Shown in pieces: positions 8,453 through 16,440 of a stretch of DNA of 64,000 bases (its first letter is position 1; each line of letters opens with the position of its first letter). Under the pieces are notes generated by a model. It did no database searches. It worked only from the letters and a program-made list of their open reading frames with translations, and was not told the DNA's origin. The DNA lies in assembly GCF_028613635.1 (NCBI RefSeq), contig NZ_JAQRMY010000001.1:1220331-1284330 (forward strand). The letters are read 5' to 3'. This stretch comes from Devosia sp. ZB163. GTDB taxonomy: Bacteria; Pseudomonadota; Alphaproteobacteria; Rhizobiales; Devosiaceae. The translations under genes and the position numbers were made by a program.

Positions 8453-9073
8453 GTGCCTTTGAAATCCATATCGCTAGCCTTCGCCACGGCGTTCGTCGCC
8501 CTGGCCGGCAGCTCCGCCCAGGCGGGCGGTTTCACCGCAGAGCAGGCTGCCGCCGGTGAAACGGCGTACAATGCCAACTGCGCCCAGTGCCATGGCCGCC
8601 AGCTCGAAGGGACGGAAGCTCCGGCTCTCGTCGGGCCGGACGTCATGCAGAACTGGGACACCGCAGCCGGTCTGTTCGACTTCATCCGCGTGGCCATGCC
8701 GCCGTCGGCGCCTGGTCAGCTCGGTGATGAGACCTATCTCAACATCGTCGCCTACATCATGAAGTTCAACGGCGCCGAGCCGGGGGACAAGCCGTTGACC
8801 AACGATCCGGCCCTGCTCGCGTCGATCTCGCTGCCGGCCGAAACCGCCGCCGGTGCGTCGAGCGCTGCAGCTGCCGCACCCGCCGAGGCCACCCCGGAAG
8901 CAGCCGAGGCCGCACCGGCCGTGCCGCAGGCCTTTACCTGGGGCAAGCAGCTCCCCGGCGGCCCGGCCCCGGGCGCTCAGGGTGCCGCCGCTACGCCGGC
9001 CGCCCCCACCGTTCCGCAGGCCTTTACGTGGGGCAAGCAGCTCCCCACGGTTCAACCCGCTACAACCAAGTGA
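8453..9073 (+). CDS. periplasmic cytochrome c with duplicated C-terminal motif, dehydrogenase partner
   Basis: 206 aa. The signal peptide ends near residue 24 (SSAQA-GG). A single class I heme domain follows with the CAQCH site at 43-47 and a Met ligand, probably Met82 in AMPPS. After about residue 125 comes an Ala/Pro-rich, low-complexity tail that carries VPQAFTWGKQLP twice, at 157-168 and 187-198. The probable role is electron acceptor for the quinoprotein dehydrogenase encoded 40 bases downstream. The GTG start at 8453 is chosen for the GGGAGGA at 8442-8448. The 182-base gap before it has a possible -35 (TTGACC) but no convincing -10. The tail is much longer than in an ordinary electron-carrier cytochrome and could be a docking arm. 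Confidence 0.88.
   Translation: MPLKSISLAFATAFVALAGSSAQAGGFTAEQAAAGETAYNANCAQCHGRQLEGTEAPALVGPDVMQNWDTAAGLFDFIRVAMPPSAPGQLGDETYLNIVAYIMKFNGAEPGDKPLTNDPALLASISLPAETAAGASSAAAAAPAEATPEAAEAAPAVPQAFTWGKQLPGGPAPGAQGAAATPAAPTVPQAFTWGKQLPTVQPATTK
8921..9046 (+). repeat. two copies of a 36-bp in-frame repeat in the cytochrome tail
   Basis: Bases 8921-8956 and 9011-9046 are 36-mers differing at two third-position-like sites (GTG/GTT and ACC/ACG), each encoding VPQAFTWGKQLP. They are 90 bases apart. The protein copies are identical although the DNA copies are not. Confidence 0.9.
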
Positions 9074-9113
9074 TCTATGGCGCACCGATGTGCGCCGCTC
9101 TTAGGAGGTCTCG

Positions 9114-10871
9114 ATGAAAATCGAACTGTTGAAGTCCATGATGGTCGCAACGACCGCGCTGGCGCTGATCGCCGGGCCGGCGTTCGCGCAGAACGTGAAG
9201 GAGAACTACGTTCCCGTCACGGACGAGATGCTCAAGAACCCGCCGCCGGAAGAGTGGCTGATGTTCCGCGGCAACTACGCCAACCAGGGCTATAGCCAGC
9301 TCGACAAGATCAACAAGGATACCGTCGGCAAGCTGCAGCTCGCCTGGGCCTGGCCGATGGCCGAGGCCGGCATCCAGGAAACCGCGCCGCTCGTGCATGA
9401 CGGCGTGATGTTCCTGCAGACAAACAACAGCATCGTCGAGGCGCTCGATGCCAAGACCGGCGACCTGATCTGGACCTACCGCCACGTCCTGACCGAGCTG
9501 CCCGCGAGCTGGAGCTACCAGCTCAACCAGGCCCGCCGCCAGAAGAACTCGATCGCCCTCTATGGGGACAAGGTCATCCTCACCACCGCCGACGCCAAGA
9601 TCGTCGTGCTGAATGCCGCCGACGGCAAGGTGGTGTGGGAGAAGCAGGTCCTCGATGTGCTGAAGGGCTACAGCTACACCGTTGGTCCGGTGATGGCCGA
9701 GGGCAAGATCATCTCCGCCATCTCGGGCTGCTCGATCGCCGGCACCGCCGGTGGTTGCTTCATCATGGCCCACGACGCCAATACCGGTGAGGAGCTCTGG
9801 CGCTTCAACACCATCGACGACCCCGAGAACCCCAAGCAGGGCGAGAGCTGGGGCGGTGTGCCGCCCGAGAACCGCTGGGGCGGTACGCCGTGGACGACCG
9901 GCTCGTACGATCCGGCGACCAAAACCACCTTCTGGGGCATCGGCATGCCGGGCCCGTACTCCGAGCTCATCCGTGGCTCGGGCGACGGCAGCGTGCTCTA
10001 CACCAACTCGACGCTCGCCCTCGACACCGAGACCGGCAAGCTGAAGTGGTACTACCAGCACCTGCCGCGCGATAACTGGGACCTCGACAGCCCGTTCGAG
10101 CGTATCCTCGTCGACCAGGAAGTTGACGGCAAGACGCAGCACCTGCTGGTCACCGCCGCCGGCAAGAACGGCATCGTGTTCGCCCTCGACCGCGATACCG
10201 GCAAGTACCTGTGGCACAAGGAGACGGTGAAGCAGAACGTCGTCACCGGCATCGACGCCGATGGGACCGTGCACATCAACACCGACCTCATCCCGCAGGC
10301 CGTTGGTGAAGAAGACCTGATCTGCGCCTCGGTTTCGGGTGGCAAGCTCTGGATGACCGGCTCGTACAGCCCGCTCACCAAGGCCTACTACGTGCCGCTG
10401 ACCGAAGCCTGCAACACCGTGGCTCCGACCCAGACCGAGTTCACCGCCGGTAACGCGGTGGGCGCGACCAAGTTCGGCCCGCGCGTGCTGCCGGAAGGCA
10501 TCACCGATGCCGGCCTGCTCGACGCGGTCGACATCAACCCGACCCAGGGCGACCACAAGTGGCAGTATCGCAGCCGTCCCTCGATGACCTCGTCGGTGCT
10601 CGCCACCGCCGGTGGCCTCGTGTTCGGTGGTGACGCTGCACGCAACATCAACGCCTGGGACCAGGAGACCGGCGAGGTCGTGTGGTCGCAGCGCCTGAAC
10701 GCTCCGATCGGCGGCTACCCGTCGACCTACGAGATCGACGGCGAGCAGTACCTCGTCGTGCCGACTGGCTACTCGAACGCGGCGAGCTCGATCTCCTCGG
10801 CCTTCCCGGAGATTCCGCTGCCGACCGGTTCGGGCAACTCGATCTTCGTCTTCAAGCTGCCCAAGAGCTGA
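9114..10871 (+). CDS. PQQ-dependent alcohol dehydrogenase with Asp-x-Asp signature (XoxF/PedH/DepA-like)
   Basis: Periplasmic quinoprotein, 585 aa, signal peptide to about residue 25 (AFA-QN). It is an eight-bladed propeller of the methanol/ethanol dehydrogenase family, with tryptophan-docking repeats such as DAKTGDLIWTYR, DANTGEELWRF, DTETGKLKWYYQ and DQETGEVVWSQR. The catalytic Asp is Asp323 in NWDLD; Asp325, two residues later, is the extra acidic ligand that separates lanthanide-dependent from calcium-dependent enzymes. The metal-site Asn is probably in YTNSTLALD (about 298). The adjacent-Cys pair of classical methanol dehydrogenases is absent; Cys206 and Cys215 lie instead in SGCSIAGTAGGC. 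An SD (AGGAGG) precedes ATG 9114. It shares a run with the cytochrome. No pqq biosynthesis genes are in the window. Substrate unknown. Confidence 0.92.
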   Translation: MKIELLKSMMVATTALALIAGPAFAQNVKENYVPVTDEMLKNPPPEEWLMFRGNYANQGYSQLDKINKDTVGKLQLAWAWPMAEAGIQETAPLVHDGVMFLQTNNSIVEALDAKTGDLIWTYRHVLTELPASWSYQLNQARRQKNSIALYGDKVILTTADAKIVVLNAADGKVVWEKQVLDVLKGYSYTVGPVMAEGKIISAISGCSIAGTAGGCFIMAHDANTGEELWRFNTIDDPENPKQGESWGGVPPENRWGGTPWTTGSYDPATKTTFWGIGMPGPYSELIRGSGDGSVLYTNSTLALDTETGKLKWYYQHLPRDNWDLDSPFERILVDQEVDGKTQHLLVTAAGKNGIVFALDRDTGKYLWHKETVKQNVVTGIDADGTVHINTDLIPQAVGEEDLICASVSGGKLWMTGSYSPLTKAYYVPLTEACNTVAPTQTEFTAGNAVGATKFGPRVLPEGITDAGLLDAVDINPTQGDHKWQYRSRPSMTSSVLATAGGLVFGGDAARNINAWDQETGEVVWSQRLNAPIGGYPSTYEIDGEQYLVVPTGYSNAASSISSAFPEIPLPTGSGNSIFVFKLPKS

Positions 10872-10892
10872 GTTCAAGATCATAGCGAATGC

Positions 10893-10920
10893 GGAAGGGG
10901 CTTCGGCCCCTTCCTCTTTT
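10893..10920 (+). terminator. intrinsic terminator after the PQQ dehydrogenase
   Basis: GGAAGGGGC and GCCCCTTCC (9 bp) around a TTCG tetraloop, followed by TCTTTT. It ends 12 bases before the next start codon, so it would uncouple most transcription of the second MoxJ-like gene from the dehydrogenase. Confidence 0.85.
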
Positions 10921-10932
10921 CTGGAGACCGCC

Positions 10933-11754
10933 ATGCTGAAATTCCTAGTGCCCGCGCTGCTGCTGCTTTCGACCGGCGCGACCATGGCGCAGACCTCCGG
11001 CATCCCGCCCGAGGAGCTGACCAACACCCGCCGCCAGGCCGGCGACACCATCAATGTCTGTTTCGACCGGACGAGCCTGGGCCGGCAGTTCGACGAAGCC
11101 GTGGCCAAGGCCCTGGGCGACGCGCTGTTCCTCGACGTCAAGGTCATCGAAGGCTTTGGCGGCTTCCCGCTCAACGGCGACGGTTTCATAGACGAGCTGA
11201 CGCTTGCCATGAACAACGACTGCGACATGTTCATGGGCGTCTCGGTCTCGGAAAACACGCCGGTCTCCGATGCCTTCTCGATCACCCGCCCCTACGCCAC
11301 CATCCCCTTCGTCCTCGCGGTCAAGAATCCGGATTGGCAGAGCCTGGGGGATATCCCCAAGGACCAGCGGCTCGGCACCGCCATGGCCTCGATGGGCGAG
11401 ATGAACTACATCACCTGGGCGCAGCAGCGGGCCAAGCCCGAGCGCTGGGTGAGGCTGCCCTACGCCGATCCCGAGCTGATGGCGACCCGCGTGCTCGATG
11501 GCACCATCGCCGGCATGATCCTGTGGCAGCCGGTTCTCGCGCGCCTGCAGAAGGACCGGCCTGACGCCGCCGAACTGCGCGTCATCGCCAACGCACCGAT
11601 TCCGGAATCGGAGACGCGCGTCGGCGCACTCGTCTCGAGCCGCAACAGCTTCCTGCGCAGCCAGATCGACCAGGCGATCGACGCGCTCGTCGCCGACGGC
11701 TCCATCGACGCATTGCTCAAGCAGTTCGGCTATGCGGGGCGTGCCGGCAGTTAG
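10933..11754 (+). CDS. second MoxJ-like periplasmic binding protein
   Basis: 273 aa, signal peptide to about residue 19 (TMA-QT), family 3 solute-binding fold (INVCFDRTSLGRQFDEAVAKAL, CDMFMGVSVSENTP, FSITRPYATIPFVL). It fits quinoprotein-dehydrogenase-associated binding proteins (MoxJ/XoxJ type), as does the more divergent membrane-anchored copy at 7458. A GGAGA site at 10922-10926 precedes the ATG. It lies immediately downstream of a strong terminator, so it is expected to be expressed at a lower level than the enzyme. Its stop overlaps the stop of the convergent gene by three bases. Assignment rests on fold and context. Confidence 0.8.
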   Translation: MLKFLVPALLLLSTGATMAQTSGIPPEELTNTRRQAGDTINVCFDRTSLGRQFDEAVAKALGDALFLDVKVIEGFGGFPLNGDGFIDELTLAMNNDCDMFMGVSVSENTPVSDAFSITRPYATIPFVLAVKNPDWQSLGDIPKDQRLGTAMASMGEMNYITWAQQRAKPERWVRLPYADPELMATRVLDGTIAGMILWQPVLARLQKDRPDAAELRVIANAPIPESETRVGALVSSRNSFLRSQIDQAIDALVADGSIDALLKQFGYAGRAGS

Positions 11755-12365
11755 GCGTTGCCGACCAGCGTCACGTAGGGCAACACGGCGGCGCCGAGGC
11801 TGGGCACCAGCCCGGCGACGACCGCCGCGGTGACGACGGCAAGTCCGATCGACTCGTAGCGCGGCAGGCGCTTGCCCTGATCCGGCCGCACGGCCTGCCA
11901 GATCGCCCCGGCAGCGAGGCCCGGGATCGGCAGCAGGTTAAGCAGCACCGAGCCGGCCGCCACGAGCTGGAACTGATTGATGCCGTACAGCACGGCGTAG
12001 CCGCCGGTACGCGGCAGCATCAGTGCCAGCGGGCGCAGCAGGTCGGCTGCCGGAACCAGCAGCGCCATGGCGGCGAGGCCGCCCAGGACGACAAGCACCA
12101 CGCCCCAGCCGCCTAACCGATTGCTCGCCGGCTCGTAGCGCAGCGGCCGCACCCAGCTCATCGCGAACAGGACGCCCACGGCGAGTCCCCAGACCGAAAG
12201 CTGCACGAACGGGTTCGGCGACAGCCGGCCATCGTACTGTGGACGCCTGTCCCCCATGAGCCGTGCGAGGCCCGCGAACAGCAACCCCTGCAGCCAGGCA
12301 AACACGATCACCGCGCCGATGCGCGATACGATCTCGCTCATGCTCAGGTCGCCAAGCAGCGTCAT
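11751..12365 (-). CDS. degenerate M50 (site-2 protease-like) membrane protein
   Basis: 204 aa, about five to six hydrophobic segments. The layout follows bacterial M50 proteases: GDRRPQYDGRLSPNPFVQL resembles their D-x-x-GRLTLNP-hxD segment, WVRPLRYEPASNR their FGWAKPVPVNP segment, and LLNLLPIPGLAAG their NLLPIPPLDGG segment. The zinc-binding residues are missing: no HExxH in the first helix (LLFAGLARL) and the Asp of the last motif is replaced (GLAAG). It is therefore probably a catalytically dead relative. The start could also be ATG 12341. It is convergent with the upstream binding-protein gene and has no obvious operon partner. Confidence 0.6.
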   Translation of the reverse strand: MTLLGDLSMSEIVSRIGAVIVFAWLQGLLFAGLARLMGDRRPQYDGRLSPNPFVQLSVWGLAVGVLFAMSWVRPLRYEPASNRLGGWGVVLVVLGGLAAMALLVPAADLLRPLALMLPRTGGYAVLYGINQFQLVAAGSVLLNLLPIPGLAAGAIWQAVRPDQGKRLPRYESIGLAVVTAAVVAGLVPSLGAAVLPYVTLVGNA

Positions 12366-12474
12366 CCGGGGTCCCGTGTTCGTGCCGTGGCTCTAGCAGC
12401 GGAGCCGCGCCTTGTCGAACCTGGTAAGTATCGACTGGCTGTCGCCGGCCCTTCGTCGGTGGCGCCCGTCGCTG

Positions 12475-13191
12475 CTAAGGCTTTCTCTCGAGCGCGCGCG
12501 CTGCCATGACCATGTGCTGCTTCATCTCGTGAAAGGCCGCATCCGCGTCACGCGCCAACACTGCCGAGACGATCGCCTCGTGCATGCGCTGGACGGCATT
12601 GACCTCCTCGAGGTTCACCCGCAATTGCATGCCGCGCAGCGATGCATCCTGCATGGCGACGCGAATTGACTGGATCATGCGTTCGTACAGCGAGTTGCCG
12701 CTGGCCCGCGCGATCGCGACATGGAGGTCGGCGTCGAGCTGGCTGTAGCGCTGGGCATCGCCGAGCGCGGCGCGCATCTCGAGCAGCAGCGCCTGCATGG
12801 CGGTCGCGTCCTCGGCATCGTGGCGCTCCGCTGCCAGAGCTGCCGCCTCGCATTCGAGGCCCAACCTCAGCTCCATCAGCTCGATCACCGAGTTGGACGT
12901 CGTCTGCAGGGCGTGCGCGAAGAACACTTCGAGCGAGGTGCTGTTGAGCTGCCCCACGATGGCGCCCCGGCCGTTGAGGATTTCGACGATGCCGAGCCCG
13001 CGCAGGTTGCGCAGCGCCTCGCGCACGACCGGCCGGCTGACCCCGAGCAACTCCGTGAGCTTCGCTTCCGATGGAAGCGCCGAGCCCGGCTTGAGCTGCT
13101 GGGCGCGGATATGCTCGAGCAGCGCAGCCGTGGCCTTGTCGCCCAGCGTGGTGTTGTCGAGCCGCTGCAGCGTCAGTTTCGGTTCTGTCAT
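12475..13191 (-). CDS. GntR-family transcriptional regulator, FadR subgroup (FCD domain)
   Basis: 238 aa. The N-terminal winged helix (residues about 15-80) includes LPSEAKLTELLGVSRPVVREALRNLRGLGIVE. The C-terminal FCD ligand domain has the usual metal-binding pattern, with LDADLHVAIARASGN and MKQHMVM. It is divergent from the RraA-like/dehydratase pair at 13293, with about 100 bases between the two starts, so it probably controls that pair in response to a sugar acid. A short inverted repeat overlapping a candidate promoter lies in that gap. Confidence 0.88.
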   Translation of the reverse strand: MTEPKLTLQRLDNTTLGDKATAALLEHIRAQQLKPGSALPSEAKLTELLGVSRPVVREALRNLRGLGIVEILNGRGAIVGQLNSTSLEVFFAHALQTTSNSVIELMELRLGLECEAAALAAERHDAEDATAMQALLLEMRAALGDAQRYSQLDADLHVAIARASGNSLYERMIQSIRVAMQDASLRGMQLRVNLEEVNAVQRMHEAIVSAVLARDADAAFHEMKQHMVMAARALERKP

Positions 13192-13229
13192 GGTCGCGAA
13201 GGTAGTCCCGGCCGCCGCGACCCGTCAAC

Positions 13230-13264
13230 CTGTATGACAGATTGACAGCGTTGGGCCGGGGTCA
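13230..13264 (+). promoter_or_regulatory. candidate promoter and operator for the RraA/dehydratase pair
   Basis: CTGTATGACAG (13230-13240) is a CTGT-3-ACAG inverted repeat directly before TTGACA (13242-13247). About 17 bases later comes AATACGG, a weak -10. TGACAG also occurs twice in tandem here. The divergent GntR regulator is the natural candidate to bind. Confidence 0.35.
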
Positions 13265-13292
13265 ATACGGTTCGCCGCAAGGGAGATCACAC

Positions 13293-13973
13293 ATGCCTTC
13301 ACGTTCCAACTCGCCACTCGACATCCTCAGGACCCGGCTGCACACGGCCGTCGTGGGGGACATCCTCGATGTCATGGGCCTGACGCGCCAGTTCCTGCCG
13401 CCGCAGATCCGTTCGCTCAACCCAGACCACGTCCTCGTCGGTCGCGCCATGACCGTGCTCGAGGCCGATTGCGCCACCGACCGGCTGGGGCATCGCGATC
13501 TGACCGATTCCTTCGGCATGATGTTCCGCGCGCTCGACTCGCTGCAGGCGGGCGAGGTCTACATCTGCACCGGCTCCTCGCCGCGCTACGCGCTGTGGGG
13601 TGAACTGATGGCAACCCGCGCCCGTGGCCTCGAGGCGGTCGGCGCTGTGCTCGACGGCTACCACCGCGACACGCGCGGCATAAAGGCGCTGGACTGGCCG
13701 GTCTTCTCGATGGGCGGCTACGCCCAGGACCAGCGGTTGCGCGGGCGCGTCATCGACTATCGCTGCCCGATCGAGTTCGGCAACGGCGCCCGCGTCGAGA
13801 ACGGCGACATTGTCTTCGGCGACATCGACGGCGTCCTGATCATTCCCGCGGCGCGCCTGAACGAGGTGGTGGAGCTGGCGCTCGCCAAGGTCGACGGCGA
13901 GGAAAGGGTCCGCCTCATGATCGAGGCTGGCGGCTCGACCGAACGGATCTTCGACGAAACCGGAATCATGTGA
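13293..13973 (+). CDS. RraA-family protein (possible aldolase/decarboxylase of sugar-acid metabolism)
   Basis: 226 aa. The RraA/HMG-aldolase fold is indicated by HTAVVGDILDVMG near the N-terminus, VLVGRAMTV, and the hallmark GAVLDGYHRDTRGI, whose Arg-Asp pair holds the metal and substrate in aldolase members. FGDIDGVLIIP is the family's late beta-strand. ATG 13293 is chosen over an upstream in-frame codon because AAGGGAG lies at 13279-13285. The gene is nine bases from the IlvD/Edd gene, so the two form an operon. RraA homologues in such clusters are usually metabolic enzymes rather than RNase E inhibitors; which substrate is unknown. Confidence 0.82.
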   Translation: MPSRSNSPLDILRTRLHTAVVGDILDVMGLTRQFLPPQIRSLNPDHVLVGRAMTVLEADCATDRLGHRDLTDSFGMMFRALDSLQAGEVYICTGSSPRYALWGELMATRARGLEAVGAVLDGYHRDTRGIKALDWPVFSMGGYAQDQRLRGRVIDYRCPIEFGNGARVENGDIVFGDIDGVLIIPAARLNEVVELALAKVDGEERVRLMIEAGGSTERIFDETGIM

Positions 13974-13981
13974 TCAGGGCC

Positions 13982-15691
13982 ATGAAAAAGCTTCGCTCCA
14001 GCAACTGGTTCGGTGGCACCGGCAAGGACGCATTCATCCATCGCAGCTGGATGAAGAACTCCGGCCATCCGGAGGACATGTTCGAAGGCCGGCCGGTGAT
14101 TGGCATCTGCAACACCGCCTCGGATCTAACGCCCTGCAACGCGCATTTCCGGCAGCTGGTGGAGCCGATCAAGCGGGGCATCTACGAGGCGGGCGGGTTC
14201 CCCGTGGAGTTCCCCGTCTTCTCGTGCGGCGAGTCCAACCTGCGTCCGACCGCGATGATGTTCCGCAACCTTGCCTCCATGGATGTCGAGGAAGCGATCC
14301 GCGGCAACCCCATCGACGGCGTCGTGCTGCTCTGCGGCTGTGACAAGACCACGCCGTCCCTCGTCATGGGCGCGGCGAGTTGCGACCTGCCCAGCATCGT
14401 GCTGTCGGGCGGCCCCATGCTCAATGGCATGTACAAGGGCCGCAAGATCGGCTCGGGCACCGACGTGTGGCGCCTGTCCGAGGAGGTGCGGGCCGGCACT
14501 CTCTCGATGGACGATTTCCTCGATGCCGAGAGCTCGATGTCGCGCTCTCCGGGCCATTGCATGACCATGGGCACCGCCTCGACCATGGCTTCGATGGTCG
14601 AAGCGCTTGGCCTGTCGCTGCCCGGCAACGCGGCTATTCCTGCCGTCGATGCCCGGCGGGCGCGCCTCGCCCATCTGACTGGCCGTCGCATCGTCGACAT
14701 GGTGCGCGAGGACCTCACACTCTCGAAGATCCTCACGCGTGAAGCCTTCGAGAACGCCGTGAAGGTCAACGGCGCAATCGGTGGCTCGACCAACGCCGTG
14801 GTCCACCTCTTGGCCATCGCCGGTCGCGTCGGCGTCGATTTCACCCTCGACGACTGGGACCGCTTCGGGCGCGATGTGCCCACCATCGCCAACCTCATGC
14901 CATCGGGTGAGCACCTGATGGAGGACTTCTACTATGCTGGCGGCATCCCGGCGCTGATGCACACCATCCGCGACAAGCTGCAGCTTGGGGCGATGACCGT
15001 CACCGGACAGACCGTGGCCACCAACATCGAGGGCGCCACCGTGCACCTGCCCGACGTGATCAGGCCGCTCGACAATCCACTGGTCGAGGAGGGCGGCATG
15101 GTCGTGCTGCGCGGCAATCTCGCGCCCGGCGGCGCGGTGCTGAAGCCCTCCGCGGCGACCCCCGAACTGCTCGAGCATCGCGGCCGTGCCGTCGTCTTCG
15201 ACAGCATCGAGGACTATCGCCACCGCATCGCCGATCCCGACCTGGAGATCACCGCCGACAGCGTCATGGTGCTCCGCAACTGCGGCCCGAAGGGTTACCC
15301 AGGCATGGCCGAGGTCGGCAACATGGGCCTGCCCGAAAAGCTGCTGAAAGAGGGCGTCCGCGACATGGTCCGCATTTCCGATGCGCGCATGAGCGGAACG
15401 GCCTACGGCACCGTCATCCTCCACACCGCGCCCGAGGCCGCAGCCGGCGGACCGCTTGCGCTGGTGCGTGAAGGCGACGACATCTCGATCAGCGTGGCGC
15501 GGCGCGAAATCACGCTGCATGTGGACGACGCGGAATTGTCCCGTCGACGTGCCGAATGGCAGGCGCCCAGTTTCGACGAGAGCGGCTATCGCGGCCTCTA
15601 CCGCCGGCACGTGATGCAGGCCGACACCGGCGCCGACTTCGACTTCCTGCTCGGCTGCCGCGGCGCGCCAATTCCCGAAGAGAGTCACTAG
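13982..15691 (+). CDS. IlvD/Edd-family sugar-acid dehydratase (L-arabinonate dehydratase type)
   Basis: 569 aa Fe-S dehydratase that would turn an aldonate into a 2-keto-3-deoxy acid. The opening KLRSSNWFGG...FIHRSWMKN and GRPVIGICNTASDLTPCN match the pentonate dehydratase branch better than IlvD. Cys52 (TPCN), Cys120 (CGCDKTTP) and Cys193 (PGHCMTMG) are spaced as the [2Fe-2S] ligands of that branch. Other landmarks are AAIPAVDARR, NGAIGGSTNAVVHLLA and DARMSGTAYGT. The start is ATG 13982, just after the RraA stop; an in-frame GTG at 13970 overlaps that stop. It works with the RraA-like protein and possibly with the lyase and enolase-type dehydratase at 19.8-22.1 kb. Confidence 0.88.
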   Translation: MKKLRSSNWFGGTGKDAFIHRSWMKNSGHPEDMFEGRPVIGICNTASDLTPCNAHFRQLVEPIKRGIYEAGGFPVEFPVFSCGESNLRPTAMMFRNLASMDVEEAIRGNPIDGVVLLCGCDKTTPSLVMGAASCDLPSIVLSGGPMLNGMYKGRKIGSGTDVWRLSEEVRAGTLSMDDFLDAESSMSRSPGHCMTMGTASTMASMVEALGLSLPGNAAIPAVDARRARLAHLTGRRIVDMVREDLTLSKILTREAFENAVKVNGAIGGSTNAVVHLLAIAGRVGVDFTLDDWDRFGRDVPTIANLMPSGEHLMEDFYYAGGIPALMHTIRDKLQLGAMTVTGQTVATNIEGATVHLPDVIRPLDNPLVEEGGMVVLRGNLAPGGAVLKPSAATPELLEHRGRAVVFDSIEDYRHRIADPDLEITADSVMVLRNCGPKGYPGMAEVGNMGLPEKLLKEGVRDMVRISDARMSGTAYGTVILHTAPEAAAGGPLALVREGDDISISVARREITLHVDDAELSRRRAEWQAPSFDESGYRGLYRRHVMQADTGADFDFLLGCRGAPIPEESH

Positions 15692-15713
15692 ACCGGGACA
15701 GACGGGGAGGCGC

Positions 15714-16427
15714 TCAGCGCTCCTGCGTCGCCTCGAAGGCGAGGAGCACCATGGCCATTGTGCCGCGCACGTGGGCGGCGCTGATGCGGGCGGCGGCGTC
15801 GGGGTCGCGGCGGCGGAAGGCGTCGAGGAGGGCGTGGTGTTCGGAGCGGACGCGGTCGGCGAAGCTGGCGTCGCGGCCGTAGCGGTTCATCAGGCTTTCG
15901 CTGAGGCCGTAGTAGCGCGGGATGAGGTGGTCCGCGGCCTCGAGGTTGCCCCCGTGCGTGTTGATGAAGCGGTGGAAATCGTGGTTGGACGCATCGATCC
16001 GGGCCCAGTCCATGTCGTCGATCGCCGCGTCGTGGATGGCCTGCAGGGCCTCGAGCTTCCGCAACGACGAGAGCGATGCCTCCTCGGCGAACTGCCGGGC
16101 GAGGAAGGACTCGAGCGCTTCGCCGATCTCGTGCGCGTGGATCAGGCGGTTGCGATCGAGCATGCGGACCCGCGCGCCGTGATTGGGGATGAGCTCGACC
16201 AGCCCTTCGCCCTCGAGCTGCTGCAGCGCCTCGCGCACCGGCTGGACGCTGACGCCGAGTCGCTCCGCGATGGCAGTCATGCGCAGCCAGCCGCCGAGTG
16301 GAATGTCGCCGTTGACGATCTCGTTGCGCAACAGCCCGGTCACCCGCTGGTAGGCGGTCTCGACCTTGGTGTCCGGCGCGCCGGCGCGCTTGCGCTGCCT
16401 GGGTGCCGATGGGGCGTCCTGATCCAT
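15714..16427 (-). CDS. GntR-family regulator with FCD domain
   Basis: About 237 aa. The winged helix covers WLRMTAIAERLGVSVQPVREALQQLEGEGLVEL, and the FCD domain includes EIGEALESFLARQFAEE and SNHDFHRFIN. The start is set at ATG 16427 because GAGGAC stands just upstream. The alternative ATG 16478 would force the first residues to be encoded by a palindromic TCGTATACGA operator. The gene is divergent from the sugar-acid importer operon at 16674, with two operator-like palindromes in between, so it probably represses that operon and itself. Confidence 0.85.
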   Translation of the reverse strand: MDQDAPSAPRQRKRAGAPDTKVETAYQRVTGLLRNEIVNGDIPLGGWLRMTAIAERLGVSVQPVREALQQLEGEGLVELIPNHGARVRMLDRNRLIHAHEIGEALESFLARQFAEEASLSSLRKLEALQAIHDAAIDDMDWARIDASNHDFHRFINTHGGNLEAADHLIPRYYGLSESLMNRYGRDASFADRVRSEHHALLDAFRRRDPDAAARISAAHVRGTMAMVLLAFEATQER

Positions 16428-16440
16428 GGCGTCCTCGTCA

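Noticed and set aside
9075-11285. 736-codon open frame on the minus strand
   Set aside because: Antisense to the PQQ dehydrogenase and its neighbour; no recognisable domain and biased composition.
14126-15688. 520-codon open frame on the minus strand
   Set aside because: Complement of the IlvD/Edd gene; shows no domain signature.
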